A stretch of DNA of 64,000 bases from Flavobacteriaceae bacterium GF1 (GTDB lineage: Bacteria; Bacteroidota; Bacteroidia; Flavobacteriales; Flavobacteriaceae): NCBI GenBank assembly GCA_009797885.1, contig WNKP01000005.1, forward strand, positions 1 through 64,000, in the 5' to 3' direction. The position numbers and the translations under genes are program-made. The notes beneath the pieces were generated by a model that saw nothing but the letters and a program-made list of their open reading frames with translations, was not told the origin of the DNA and made no database searches. Positions 7,910 to 15,386 of the stretch are shown piece after piece (within the stretch, counting starts at the first letter, position 1; each line of letters begins with the position of its first letter).

Positions 7910-8911
7910 ATGGATTCACTCACACAAATTGTCCTTGGCGCATCGGTCGGCGAGGCTGTTTTGGGAAAAAAAGTGGGTAACAAAGCCCTGCTATGGGGCG
8001 CTGTGGCCGGAACAATCCCAGATTTGGATGTATTGTCCAACTATTTTTTGGATACGGTAACCGCCATAGAAGTACATCGTGGGTTCAGCCATTCGATTTT
8101 TTTCGCACTCCTATTTTCCCCCTTGTTTGGCTGGCTGGTGTGGAAGTTGTACGCCAAAAAGGAAGCGTCATGGAGGGACTGGTCCCTTTTGTTTTTTTGG
8201 TGCCTATTTACACATCCTTTGCTGGATGCCTTTACCACATGGGGGACACAACTATTTTGGCCTTTGGAAATCCGTTTGGCATTCCAGAGCATCTTTGTGA
8301 TCGATCCCCTATATACCCTACCCTTTTTGATTATTGTACTTATGGTGTTACGGCTCAAAAAATCAAATCCAAGGAGAAAACAACTGAACCGCTGGGGACT
8401 TGTCATAAGTTCAGGTTACTTAATGGTCACCTTGATGTTAAAAGGTTTTGCCAACCATAGCTTTGCCCAGGCATTGGAACAACAAAAGATATCCTACAGT
8501 AGCTTATCAACGAGACCGGCCCCTTTCAATACCATACTCTGGATGGCGAATGTGGAAACCCAGGATTCGTATCTTATTGGGGAATATTCCTTTTTTGATA
8601 CCAAACCTATTTCCTTTGAACGTATTCCCAAAAACCATCACCTATTGGAAAGCTTTGCCTCCGATGATAAGGTAAAAAGACTTATTCGGATAACGGAGGG
8701 TTGGTACGCCATGACCAAAAAAGGGGAAAGACTTTATTTTAATGATCTGCGTTTTGGCCTTTTGAGCTTGGACCCGGAGGAGACCCAATTTGCCTTTTCC
8801 TATGAATTGCGGCACAATGCAAACGGACTGGAATTTCATGAGGTTCCCAAATTCCGGGGGGATGCCCAAAGATTGCTCCATGCACTTTGGGAAAGACTTA
8901 GGGGGAACTAG
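7910..8911 (+). CDS. YdjM/DUF457-type membrane-bound metal-dependent hydrolase
   Basis: The 333-residue protein begins MDSLTQIVLGASVGEA and carries the family motifs PDLDVL, HRGFSHS and HPLLDAFTTWGT, with His/Asp residues likely binding metal at the membrane face. Four or five hydrophobic segments fill residues 55-190. The remaining C-terminal 140 residues form a soluble domain. The family is related to the LexA-regulated YdjM proteins of unknown substrate. The start lies 83 bases after the aminotransferase on the same strand, so co-transcription is possible. Confidence 0.85.
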   Translation: MDSLTQIVLGASVGEAVLGKKVGNKALLWGAVAGTIPDLDVLSNYFLDTVTAIEVHRGFSHSIFFALLFSPLFGWLVWKLYAKKEASWRDWSLLFFWCLFTHPLLDAFTTWGTQLFWPLEIRLAFQSIFVIDPLYTLPFLIIVLMVLRLKKSNPRRKQLNRWGLVISSGYLMVTLMLKGFANHSFAQALEQQKISYSSLSTRPAPFNTILWMANVETQDSYLIGEYSFFDTKPISFERIPKNHHLLESFASDDKVKRLIRITEGWYAMTKKGERLYFNDLRFGLLSLDPEETQFAFSYELRHNANGLEFHEVPKFRGDAQRLLHALWERLRGN

Positions 8912-8963
8912 TCATTCATTTCAGTTGCTTCCTAGTGGTATCGGTTGCCACTAAAATCTAGCT

Positions 8964-8983
8964 AAAAAGGGTCAAATTGACCC
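8964..8983 (-). terminator. Rho-independent terminator of the SRPBCC gene
   Basis: A perfect palindrome GGGTCAA-A-TTGACCC (8969-8983) is followed on the minus strand by five T residues (8964-8968). It lies 45 bases beyond the stop of the leftward SRPBCC gene and 53 beyond the convergent hydrolase stop. The T-tract assigns it to the minus strand. Confidence 0.75.
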
Positions 8984-9027
8984 GGGTAATAGCATCCCCA
9001 TTAAAACATATGGACTAGAAGGTTTGT

Positions 9028-9522
9028 TCAACGTCTTCCTGCAACATCGGTCTCTACATACTTTTTAAATTCCAATAGACGTTGTTCCAACATATCTCCA
9101 TAATCCGTCCCCTTATATTTTTCAAAAGTGCGTTTTGAAATACCGGTGTACCAAACGGTTTCGGTGAGTTCCAATGCTGCTTTTTGTTCAAGGCTACGCA
9201 TAATGTAAATGTTTCCGGAACTAAGTTTATATCGTATGGTATACGATTCACTATCCACCAAATCCACAATTTCCACATCAAATATCTCTCCAGATCCCAC
9301 AATGACCTTACAGCGCTTATTCTTTGCCAACCCATCTCCACATCTTACATCAACAACATTGCTGTCCCATAAGCTAATGGTAGAAAAATCGGTTATGGCG
9401 TTCCAAACGTTTTCAGCGTTTTGGTCGAGTTCAATCGTATTTTTAAAGGTTTTGGACGTTGCCCCTTGGGCAAAAATGATAAAGGGCACCAAAAAAAAAG
9501 TGAGTTTTAAAAAATTTTTCAT
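9028..9522 (-). CDS. Exported SRPBCC-fold protein
   Basis: This 164-residue protein starts at the ATG 9520-9522, because the longer reading begins with TTG. A signal peptide (MKNFLKLTFFLVPFIIFAQG) is followed by a START/polyketide-cyclase-like fold: FKNTIELDQNAENVWNAITDFS and LWDSNVV are typical of the helix-grip N-terminus, and WYTGISKRTFEKYKG of the C-terminal helix. Such proteins bind hydrophobic ligands; the ligand here is unknown. It lies leftward of a Crp/Fnr gene, with a CRP-like palindrome in the gap. Confidence 0.8.
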   Translation of the reverse strand: MKNFLKLTFFLVPFIIFAQGATSKTFKNTIELDQNAENVWNAITDFSTISLWDSNVVDVRCGDGLAKNKRCKVIVGSGEIFDVEIVDLVDSESYTIRYKLSSGNIYIMRSLEQKAALELTETVWYTGISKRTFEKYKGTDYGDMLEQRLLEFKKYVETDVAGRR

Positions 9523-9572
9523 GACCAATGATTTTAGTTATGCTAAAGTTCAGCCAAACATTGGATTAAGAC

Positions 9573-9588
9573 TGTGTCATTTGACACA
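9573..9588. promoter_or_regulatory. CRP/FNR-like palindrome upstream of the SRPBCC gene
   Basis: TGTGTCA-TT-TGACACA is a perfect inverted repeat with a 2-base centre. It resembles the TGTGA-N6-TCACA class bound by Crp/Fnr-family dimers. It lies 51 bases before the SRPBCC ATG and directly downstream of a Crp/Fnr-family gene, so it is a natural candidate target. A near-match to the -7 element (AATGTTTG, minus strand) lies between it and the gene. Confidence 0.55.
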
Positions 9589-9609
9589 ATAATGGATGCT
9601 ACCAAAAAT

Positions 9610-10185
9610 TTATGCGGCGGTGAGCTTACGTCGAATTCGGTGTAGGGTTTCCCGCGAAGTGCCAATATAGGAAGCGATAATACTAACGGGAACTTCTTGC
9701 ACCATTGCGGGATTGTTTTGCAATAAATCGAGGTATCGCTCTTCAACGGACAATTTGGAATTCTTATTGGCCTCCACAACTTTGGCCGATAAAATGTATT
9801 CCGTAATCGTCTGAATGAAATTGGCCAATTCTTGATTTTCCGACTTAATCGCTACATAACCGGACCGCTTTAACTCGCAGTATTGAACATCGGTAAGGGC
9901 CTGACACTCGTCCATAGTGGACTTTTGATGGAAGAAACTATCCATAATGGTCCAACAGGAGTTTGGGCTAATTACTTTTAGGGTAACCCTTTCGCCCAGA
10001 TTACTATAGGAATAGTAATGAAGAAAACCGCTTTCAAAAAAATAAATGCTATCTACTTTTTGACTAGGTTGTATCAACTTATCCCCCTTATTTAAGGTTC
10101 CTTCTGTACATTGATTCAAAAGAAAATCCATATTCGGGGCCGAAAGCGGTCCAAAACCCTCAAAAAATCTTCGAAGCATTTCCAT
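9610..10185 (-). CDS. Crp/Fnr-family transcriptional regulator
   Basis: This cytosolic one-component regulator is 191 residues. An N-terminal cyclic-nucleotide-binding-type beta-roll is recognisable (LNKGDKLIQPSQKVDSIYFF, then SGFLHYYSYSNLGERVTLKVI). The C-terminal helix-turn-helix is VPVSIIASYIGTSRETLHRI around residues 166-185. No cysteine cluster of the FNR [4Fe-4S] type is present, and the cNMP-binding RxAxR motif is not evident, so the ligand is unknown. It probably shares a leftward direction and control with the SRPBCC gene. Confidence 0.88.
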   Translation of the reverse strand: MEMLRRFFEGFGPLSAPNMDFLLNQCTEGTLNKGDKLIQPSQKVDSIYFFESGFLHYYSYSNLGERVTLKVISPNSCWTIMDSFFHQKSTMDECQALTDVQYCELKRSGYVAIKSENQELANFIQTITEYILSAKVVEANKNSKLSVEERYLDLLQNNPAMVQEVPVSIIASYIGTSRETLHRIRRKLTAA

Positions 10186-10469
10186 ATATTAAAAATACCA
10201 CTTTTTGAACCATTACCATTGTTAAAAAAGATATGGACCCCGTTACGGTCCTCAGGGCACTCCATGGCACATTATCCCAAGTTTTCTCCATTGAAGAATT
10301 GGGCAAGACCCGAACAACTATCCTAAAGGAGACAAAATATTCCATTTTTTGGCCTCTTATGGACAAATCCAAAGTAAACTAATTATGAAAAGTTGCACTT
10401 TTTTCTGCATAAAGGCGTTTAATTGTAGCGATTAGACTCATGGATGGTTCCTTAATAATCCCATGATAC

Positions 10470-11345
10470 ATGGATTTTCGTATGAACGATCTTATCATAA
10501 ACTTCACACCAACCGGGATGATTCCAACCAAGGAAATGACCCCTCATGTACCTGTAGCTATTAACGAAATCGTAGAAGATGTTCTAAGGGCTTCAGAACT
10601 TGGGATTACCATGGTACACTTACATGCCCGTGACAAAAAATCCGGGGAACCCACCTATAAAAAGGAAGTGTATGCTACGATAATTGAGGGAATACGAAGT
10701 CATGCCCCTGAACTTGTGATCTGTGTGTCATTAAGCGGCAGGAATTTCAGTGAACTGCAGCAAAGGGCCGACCCCTTATATTTAACTGGAAATCTAAAGC
10801 CCGATATGGGAAGCTTAACCCTAAGCTCCCTGAATTTTAATAGGGTGGCCAGCATGAATTCGCCCAAAATGATTCAGGATCTGGCCCGTATTATGAAGGA
10901 AAGGAAAATAATTCCCGAGTTGGAAGTATTTGATAGCGGTATGATCAATTATGCCAAATATCTTGAAACGAAAGGGCTTATACAACCACCGCATTACTTT
11001 AATCTTTTGTTTGGCAATATTGCCTGTGCGCAATCTGATTTGCTACACGCGGGGGTCCTGTTAAATGATTTGCCCAAAAATTCGTTATGGAGTATTGCGG
11101 GCATAGGAAAAACCCAATTACCAATGAATGCCATTGCAGTGGCTATGGGCGGCGGTGTAAGAGTTGGATTGGAGGACAATATATGGTGGGATGACCAGCG
11201 CACCCATCTGGCCACCAATTATGACCTTTTAAAAAGAATTCACGACCTGGCAAATATCAACGGACGAAATTTTATGAAGCCTTCAAGGTTCAGGGAACTC
11301 ATGGACATGGCTCCCGGTAATGGTACGTATGGCTTAAAAGAATGA
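10470..11345 (+). CDS. BKACE (beta-keto acid cleavage enzyme, DUF849) family protein
   Basis: BKACE enzymes cleave beta-keto acids with acetyl-CoA, giving an acyl-CoA and acetoacetate (3-keto-5-aminohexanoate cleavage is the founding case). The 291-residue protein has the zinc-site H50-x-H52 in MVHLHARD, with LEVFDSGM and GGGVRVGLEDNIWW matching the family's C-terminal Glu region. A second ATG at 10482 (MNDLIINFTPTG) could be the true start. No lysine-fermentation genes are nearby. Only a GNAT gene follows, one base after the stop, which points to a specialised substrate. Confidence 0.87.
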   Translation: MDFRMNDLIINFTPTGMIPTKEMTPHVPVAINEIVEDVLRASELGITMVHLHARDKKSGEPTYKKEVYATIIEGIRSHAPELVICVSLSGRNFSELQQRADPLYLTGNLKPDMGSLTLSSLNFNRVASMNSPKMIQDLARIMKERKIIPELEVFDSGMINYAKYLETKGLIQPPHYFNLLFGNIACAQSDLLHAGVLLNDLPKNSLWSIAGIGKTQLPMNAIAVAMGGGVRVGLEDNIWWDDQRTHLATNYDLLKRIHDLANINGRNFMKPSRFRELMDMAPGNGTYGLKE

Positions 11346-11346
11346 C

Positions 11347-11997
11347 ATGGGTTTAGAAAAACAGCAGAAAAATTATACCATAGCACTAATTCGAAACCGA
11401 TTTAAAAATGGTTTGGTGTTATACAGCTTAAACAATCTTTTGACCAGAACCGGGATAGATATCAATCTCTATTATTGGGTACGTGAGGGATCAGCGGATT
11501 TTGATGCTCCAAAAATAAAGGGCAAGGAAACGCACTATACATTCCAATTTTTGGAACTGGAAGATGTTGAAGCCTTGCGTTCCTTAAAAATGCGCTACAA
11601 TAAAAGTGAACTGATTGAAGGGATAAAAAACGGTCAAAAATGCATTGCCCTTAAGGATGCGGACAATTTAGCGGCACTTATGTTTATTGAGTACAACAGT
11701 TTTAAGTTCAAAGGGAAAGACTTTACGCTAGGTAAAGAGGATGCCTATCTGCTAAATATGTACACCCTGAATGAATACAGGGGAAGGAATCTGGCCCCCT
11801 ACTTACGGTACAAGTCATACGAATTGCTCAAGGAAGCGGGCAAAAAAAACCTCTACAGTATTACGGAATACTTTAATTATTCCTCCAGGAAATTCAAGGA
11901 AAAGCTAAAGGCACAACATATATCGCTCTATCTAAATATCGTACTCTTCAAGAAAAAAAAATGGACTTTTAAACTAAGGGATTTTAAAAATAACTGA
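11347..11997 (+). CDS. GNAT-like acetyltransferase coupled to BKACE
   Basis: The 216-residue protein begins one base after the BKACE stop, so the two are almost surely co-translated. The GNAT core is suggested by LAALMFIEYNS, LLNMYTLNEYRGRNLAPYLRY (a degenerate R-x-x-R/G-x acetyl-CoA loop) and KNLYSITEYFN. The N-terminal 60 residues and the basic C-terminus (FKKKKWTFKLRDFKNN) are not recognised. BKACE produces acyl-CoA, which a GNAT enzyme could use as donor; that link is inference. Confidence 0.65.
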   Translation: MGLEKQQKNYTIALIRNRFKNGLVLYSLNNLLTRTGIDINLYYWVREGSADFDAPKIKGKETHYTFQFLELEDVEALRSLKMRYNKSELIEGIKNGQKCIALKDADNLAALMFIEYNSFKFKGKDFTLGKEDAYLLNMYTLNEYRGRNLAPYLRYKSYELLKEAGKKNLYSITEYFNYSSRKFKEKLKAQHISLYLNIVLFKKKKWTFKLRDFKNN

Positions 11998-12001
11998 AGT
12001 T

Positions 12002-12134
12002 ACCCCAGCCGTCCTTCCCAATCCAAACTTCTACACTGAATGGTTTCTGAAATATGGTCTCCGGTTATGGCCTTCGCATTTCCCGGGCTGTGGATAGCTC
12101 CCCCCTCCTACCAAAACCACATCTGTTATAGTAT
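12002..12134 (-). pseudogene. Decayed comM 3' fragment with internal deletion
   Basis: Positions 12002-12081 align almost base for base with the 3' end of intact comM (13853-13935). Positions 12082-12134 align with an internal part of the same gene (14511-14563), in the same orientation. The joint falls in ATTTCC/CCCGGG microhomology, so about 570 bases are missing. Reading is broken. It lies beyond the serine hydrolase gene, which is thus bracketed by two comM copies. The remaining gap to 12279 shows nothing else recognisable. Confidence 0.85.
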
Positions 12135-12279
12135 ATAATGTGATGGTCTTATTCAATTCAATTCATATCAATAACCAATTAATGGCTTATATCCTACCCA
12201 GATCAATTCGGAGCGCCGGACCAATCTTATAATAGTCGTGAGGAAATAGGCAAGGAAAACAATCGGGAGGTTATTTAGT

Positions 12280-13596
12280 TCACGTTCCAGCTGATTCCGA
12301 GGGTTGGGAACTGACCACTGACTGATCAAGAGGCGTTTCGTCCGTGTGGACCCGAATGACCTCCTGAACGATACTGTAGAGATCGGTAATCACGCGCTGG
12401 GCTATCTTGGATTGGTTATTCAGCAATACACAAATACCCAAATCTTCCTCAGGAAAGACCGCTATTTCATTGCGGAAGTGGTTAACGCTTCCCCCATGGT
12501 GCCATATGGTGTTTTCGACCGTTGGGTTACCTGAACGGTAGGTATGGATCCTCCAGCCAAAACCGTAATACGAGGCTATATGTCCAGGCCAGCGTTGATA
12601 GTACTTCTGCCTACCCGGTATCTCAACAAATGGCGTAAAGGCCTCCTGTAAGGCTTCGCGTGTCATTACATCAGGATGATGGCCGAGCAAAAGCTGCATC
12701 CATTTCGCCATATCCTCGGCGTTCGAATTGATGCCCCCCGCAGCAACGGCATTAAAGTAGGAGTTCGTTAGCCTTTCGGATTTCCATCCACTTCGAGATT
12801 TGACATGTGGTTTGGCCTTATTCCCCGTCTTCCCAAGTGCCTCAAAGTCCGTGGTCGTCGCGCACATTTCAAGCGGTTTGAAAAAGCGTTCTTCCAAGGA
12901 TGTGGTAATCTCCTCCCCGGTAACCTTCGCCATCATTTCGCCGGAAAGCGCAAATAGTGCGTTTTGATAGCTATACATTTCCCCTGGCCTACTTATAGGC
13001 TGTACCTCAGCAAATCGGCCTGCGATTTCATCCAGGGATAGCCCTGCCTCAACCAGATTTGTGTAGCTGTGATAGGGTGCTCCCGAGGTATGTGATAACA
13101 AATGGGCCAATGTGATGTTTTCGGTATTCTCGCGATTTCCCAATTCAAATTCGGGAATGCAGTCACTGACCCTGTCTTCCCAGGTCAACATGCCTTCACG
13201 CTTTAGATCTGCCGCAAGCACCCCCGTAAATCCCTTTGAAAGCGAACCCAGTCGGAAGACCGTTTGCCCGTCTACCTTTTTGCCTGTAAGGCTATTCTTT
13301 ATTCCGAATCCGTCTGCCAACAGCACTTGTTTCCCATGTACAATGCTCACACCGGCACCCACAACCTCCCCAGCCGCTATGGCCTTATGGAAATAGGAGT
13401 CAACGGCCTGTTGCAGGGCAATCCGCAATTCTTTGTCTAAAACCTTATTGTTCTGTTTTAGGGTTATGTAGATATTCCCATCCAAGGTTTCCATTGAAGA
13501 ACGACTGGCTGAAACGAAGTCATTGCCACTTGACGTCAGAACAAATAGGAAAAGAAACAAAATCGCCAAACCAGCGAAGACTTTAAATCGGTACAT
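12280..13596 (-). CDS. Exported serine hydrolase, class C beta-lactamase fold
   Basis: The 438-residue protein starts at the ATG 13594-13596, as the longer reading begins with TTG. A hydrophobic signal peptide covers about residues 5-24. The penicillin-binding fold motifs are present: S118-L-S-K121 (nucleophile and base) in RLGSLSKG, the YxN-type SYQNALF, and a late HHGGSVNHF in place of KTG. Such enzymes can be beta-lactamases, esterases or D-amino peptidases, and the substrate is not evident. The gene sits between a comM remnant and intact comM, which suggests insertion. By eye it is richer in G+C than its neighbours. Confidence 0.88.
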   Translation of the reverse strand: MYRFKVFAGLAILFLFLFVLTSSGNDFVSASRSSMETLDGNIYITLKQNNKVLDKELRIALQQAVDSYFHKAIAAGEVVGAGVSIVHGKQVLLADGFGIKNSLTGKKVDGQTVFRLGSLSKGFTGVLAADLKREGMLTWEDRVSDCIPEFELGNRENTENITLAHLLSHTSGAPYHSYTNLVEAGLSLDEIAGRFAEVQPISRPGEMYSYQNALFALSGEMMAKVTGEEITTSLEERFFKPLEMCATTTDFEALGKTGNKAKPHVKSRSGWKSERLTNSYFNAVAAGGINSNAEDMAKWMQLLLGHHPDVMTREALQEAFTPFVEIPGRQKYYQRWPGHIASYYGFGWRIHTYRSGNPTVENTIWHHGGSVNHFRNEIAVFPEEDLGICVLLNNQSKIAQRVITDLYSIVQEVIRVHTDETPLDQSVVSSQPSESAGT

Positions 13597-13814
13597 GTAC
13601 AAAAATGGCTTTCGTCCGGATTTGGAATGTCACAGGACGTTTGGATAGTAAACCCATTAATCCGTTGATTATTATATGTTCTGGAATTTTTATCAAGAAA
13701 CCGTTAAATTTAATGAAAATCCAGTCACGCTGTACGCATATTCTTTTCAATACTAAGCAAAATGGACTTATGCGTTGGAAGCTTACAACAAAAAACTAGA
13801 ACCACGCCCTCGCT

Positions 13815-13838
13815 ACCGCCAGTTTGCCACTGGTGGTT
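13815..13838. repeat. Short imperfect palindrome downstream of comM
   Basis: CCGCCAGT (13817-13824), a 5-base loop and ACTGGTGG (13830-13837) form an 8-bp hairpin with one G-T pair, 14 bases after the comM stop. No T-tract follows on either strand. It may be a REP-like element or a weak terminator. Confidence 0.4.
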
Positions 13839-13850
13839 ATATTATGAATA

Positions 13851-15386
13851 TCACCCCAACCAACCTTCCCGATCCAAACTTCTGTACTGAATGGCTTCTG
13901 AAATATGGTCCCCGGTTATGGCCTTTGCATTTTCCAGGTCGGCTATGGTCCTGGCCACTTTAAGTATTCTATCGTAGGCCCGGGCGGATAGGTTTAGCCG
14001 TTCCATCGCGTTTTTAAGAAGCTGTAATGAGGCCTGGTTTAATTTACAATACTCCCGAATCTGCTTGGTGTTCATTTGTGCATTGTAGTGTACCTTTTCC
14101 AGGTCCTTAAACCGCTCGGTCTGCAGTTCACGAGCTTTGGTGACCCGTTTTCTGATGTCAACACTGCCCTCGCCTTTTCTGTCATCGGACAATTTTTCAA
14201 AAGGTACCGGGGTCACCTCAATATGGATATCGATCCTATCCAATAAGGGTCCGGAAATCTTTCCCAGATAGCGTTGCATCTCTGCCTGGGAAGAGGTTAC
14301 CGGGGCATCGGGGTCATTAAAATATCCCCCGGGACTGGGATTCATGCTCGCCACCAACATAAAGCTGCTGGGATAGGTCACCGTAAACTTCGCTCGTGAA
14401 ATGGTCACCTCCCGATCTTCCAGGGGTTGTCGCATTACCTCAAGAACGGTACGCTTAAATTCAGGCAATTCATCCAAAAACAGGACCCCATTGTGGGCCA
14501 GTGATATTTCCCCGGGCTGTGGATAGCTCCCACCACCAACCAAAGCCACATCGGAAATGGTATGATGGGGCGAACGGAAGGGCCGCTGACTCATCAATCC
14601 CATGTCCTTTATCTTACCCACCACACTATGGATTTTAGTGGTTTCCAAGGCTTCATGAAGTGTCATTGGGGGCAAAATTGATGGTAACCGTTTTGCCAGC
14701 ATGGTCTTTCCAGCTCCCGGAGGACCAATCAAAATGATGTTATGGCCTCCTGCCGCTGCAATTTCCATACAACGTTTGATGCTTTCCTGGCCCCTCACAT
14801 CAGAGAAATCAAATTCAGGAAAGTCCAATTTGTTATAAAACTCCTCCCTGGTATCAATAATCGTCGGTTCCAATGGCTTTCCAACATCAAAAAAATCAAT
14901 GACTTCCTGGATACACTCCACACCATATACTTCCAACTTTCCGACTATGGCCGCTTCTTTGGCATTTTCCTTTGGGAGAATAAATCCCTTATATCCTTCT
15001 TCCTGTGCCTTTATCGCAATGGGAAGGGCCCCTTTAATAGGCTGAACGGCACCATCCAGGGACAGTTCACCCATGATAAGGTAATCTTCAATGTTGGGCG
15101 ACTTAATTTGACCAGAGGCCGCCAGAATTCCCAAAGCCAAAGTCAGATCATAGGCAGAACCTTCCTTTCGCAAATCGGCGGGCGCCATATTGATGGTTAT
15201 TTTCTTCCCTGGGATTTTGTAACCATTGTTCTTGAGTGCTGCCGCTATCCTATAATTGCTTTCCTTAATGGCATTGTCCGGTAATCCCACAAGGTGATAG
15301 CCTATACCGTTATCCACATTCACTTCAACGGTGATCGTAGTGGCCTCCACCCCAAAGACGGCACTTCCAAAAACTTTAGTGAGCAT
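13851..15386 (-). CDS. comM: YifB/ComM-family Mg-chelatase-like AAA ATPase
   Basis: This 511-residue protein is a ComM/YifB helicase-type AAA+ ATPase, known in other bacteria to promote branch migration during natural transformation. The N-terminal Lon-substrate-like domain (FGVEATTITVEVNVDNG, VGLPDNAIKES) covers residues 1-170. Walker A is GPPGAGKT at 221-228, Walker B lies in GVLFLDELPEF, and the Mg-chelatase C-terminal domain carries LSARAYDRILKVARTIADL. The ATG overlaps the stop of the upstream acylase gene as TAATG. A decayed copy of its 3' end lies 1.7 kb further on. Confidence 0.95.
   Translation of the reverse strand: MLTKVFGSAVFGVEATTITVEVNVDNGIGYHLVGLPDNAIKESNYRIAAALKNNGYKIPGKKITINMAPADLRKEGSAYDLTLALGILAASGQIKSPNIEDYLIMGELSLDGAVQPIKGALPIAIKAQEEGYKGFILPKENAKEAAIVGKLEVYGVECIQEVIDFFDVGKPLEPTIIDTREEFYNKLDFPEFDFSDVRGQESIKRCMEIAAAGGHNIILIGPPGAGKTMLAKRLPSILPPMTLHEALETTKIHSVVGKIKDMGLMSQRPFRSPHHTISDVALVGGGSYPQPGEISLAHNGVLFLDELPEFKRTVLEVMRQPLEDREVTISRAKFTVTYPSSFMLVASMNPSPGGYFNDPDAPVTSSQAEMQRYLGKISGPLLDRIDIHIEVTPVPFEKLSDDRKGEGSVDIRKRVTKARELQTERFKDLEKVHYNAQMNTKQIREYCKLNQASLQLLKNAMERLNLSARAYDRILKVARTIADLENAKAITGDHISEAIQYRSLDREGWLG

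Noticed and set aside
10233-10382. A 49-codon plus-strand frame (MDPVTVLRALHG...) upstream of the BKACE gene
   Set aside because: It lies in the promoter gap divergent from the Crp/Fnr gene, matches no family I know, and nothing beyond length supports it.
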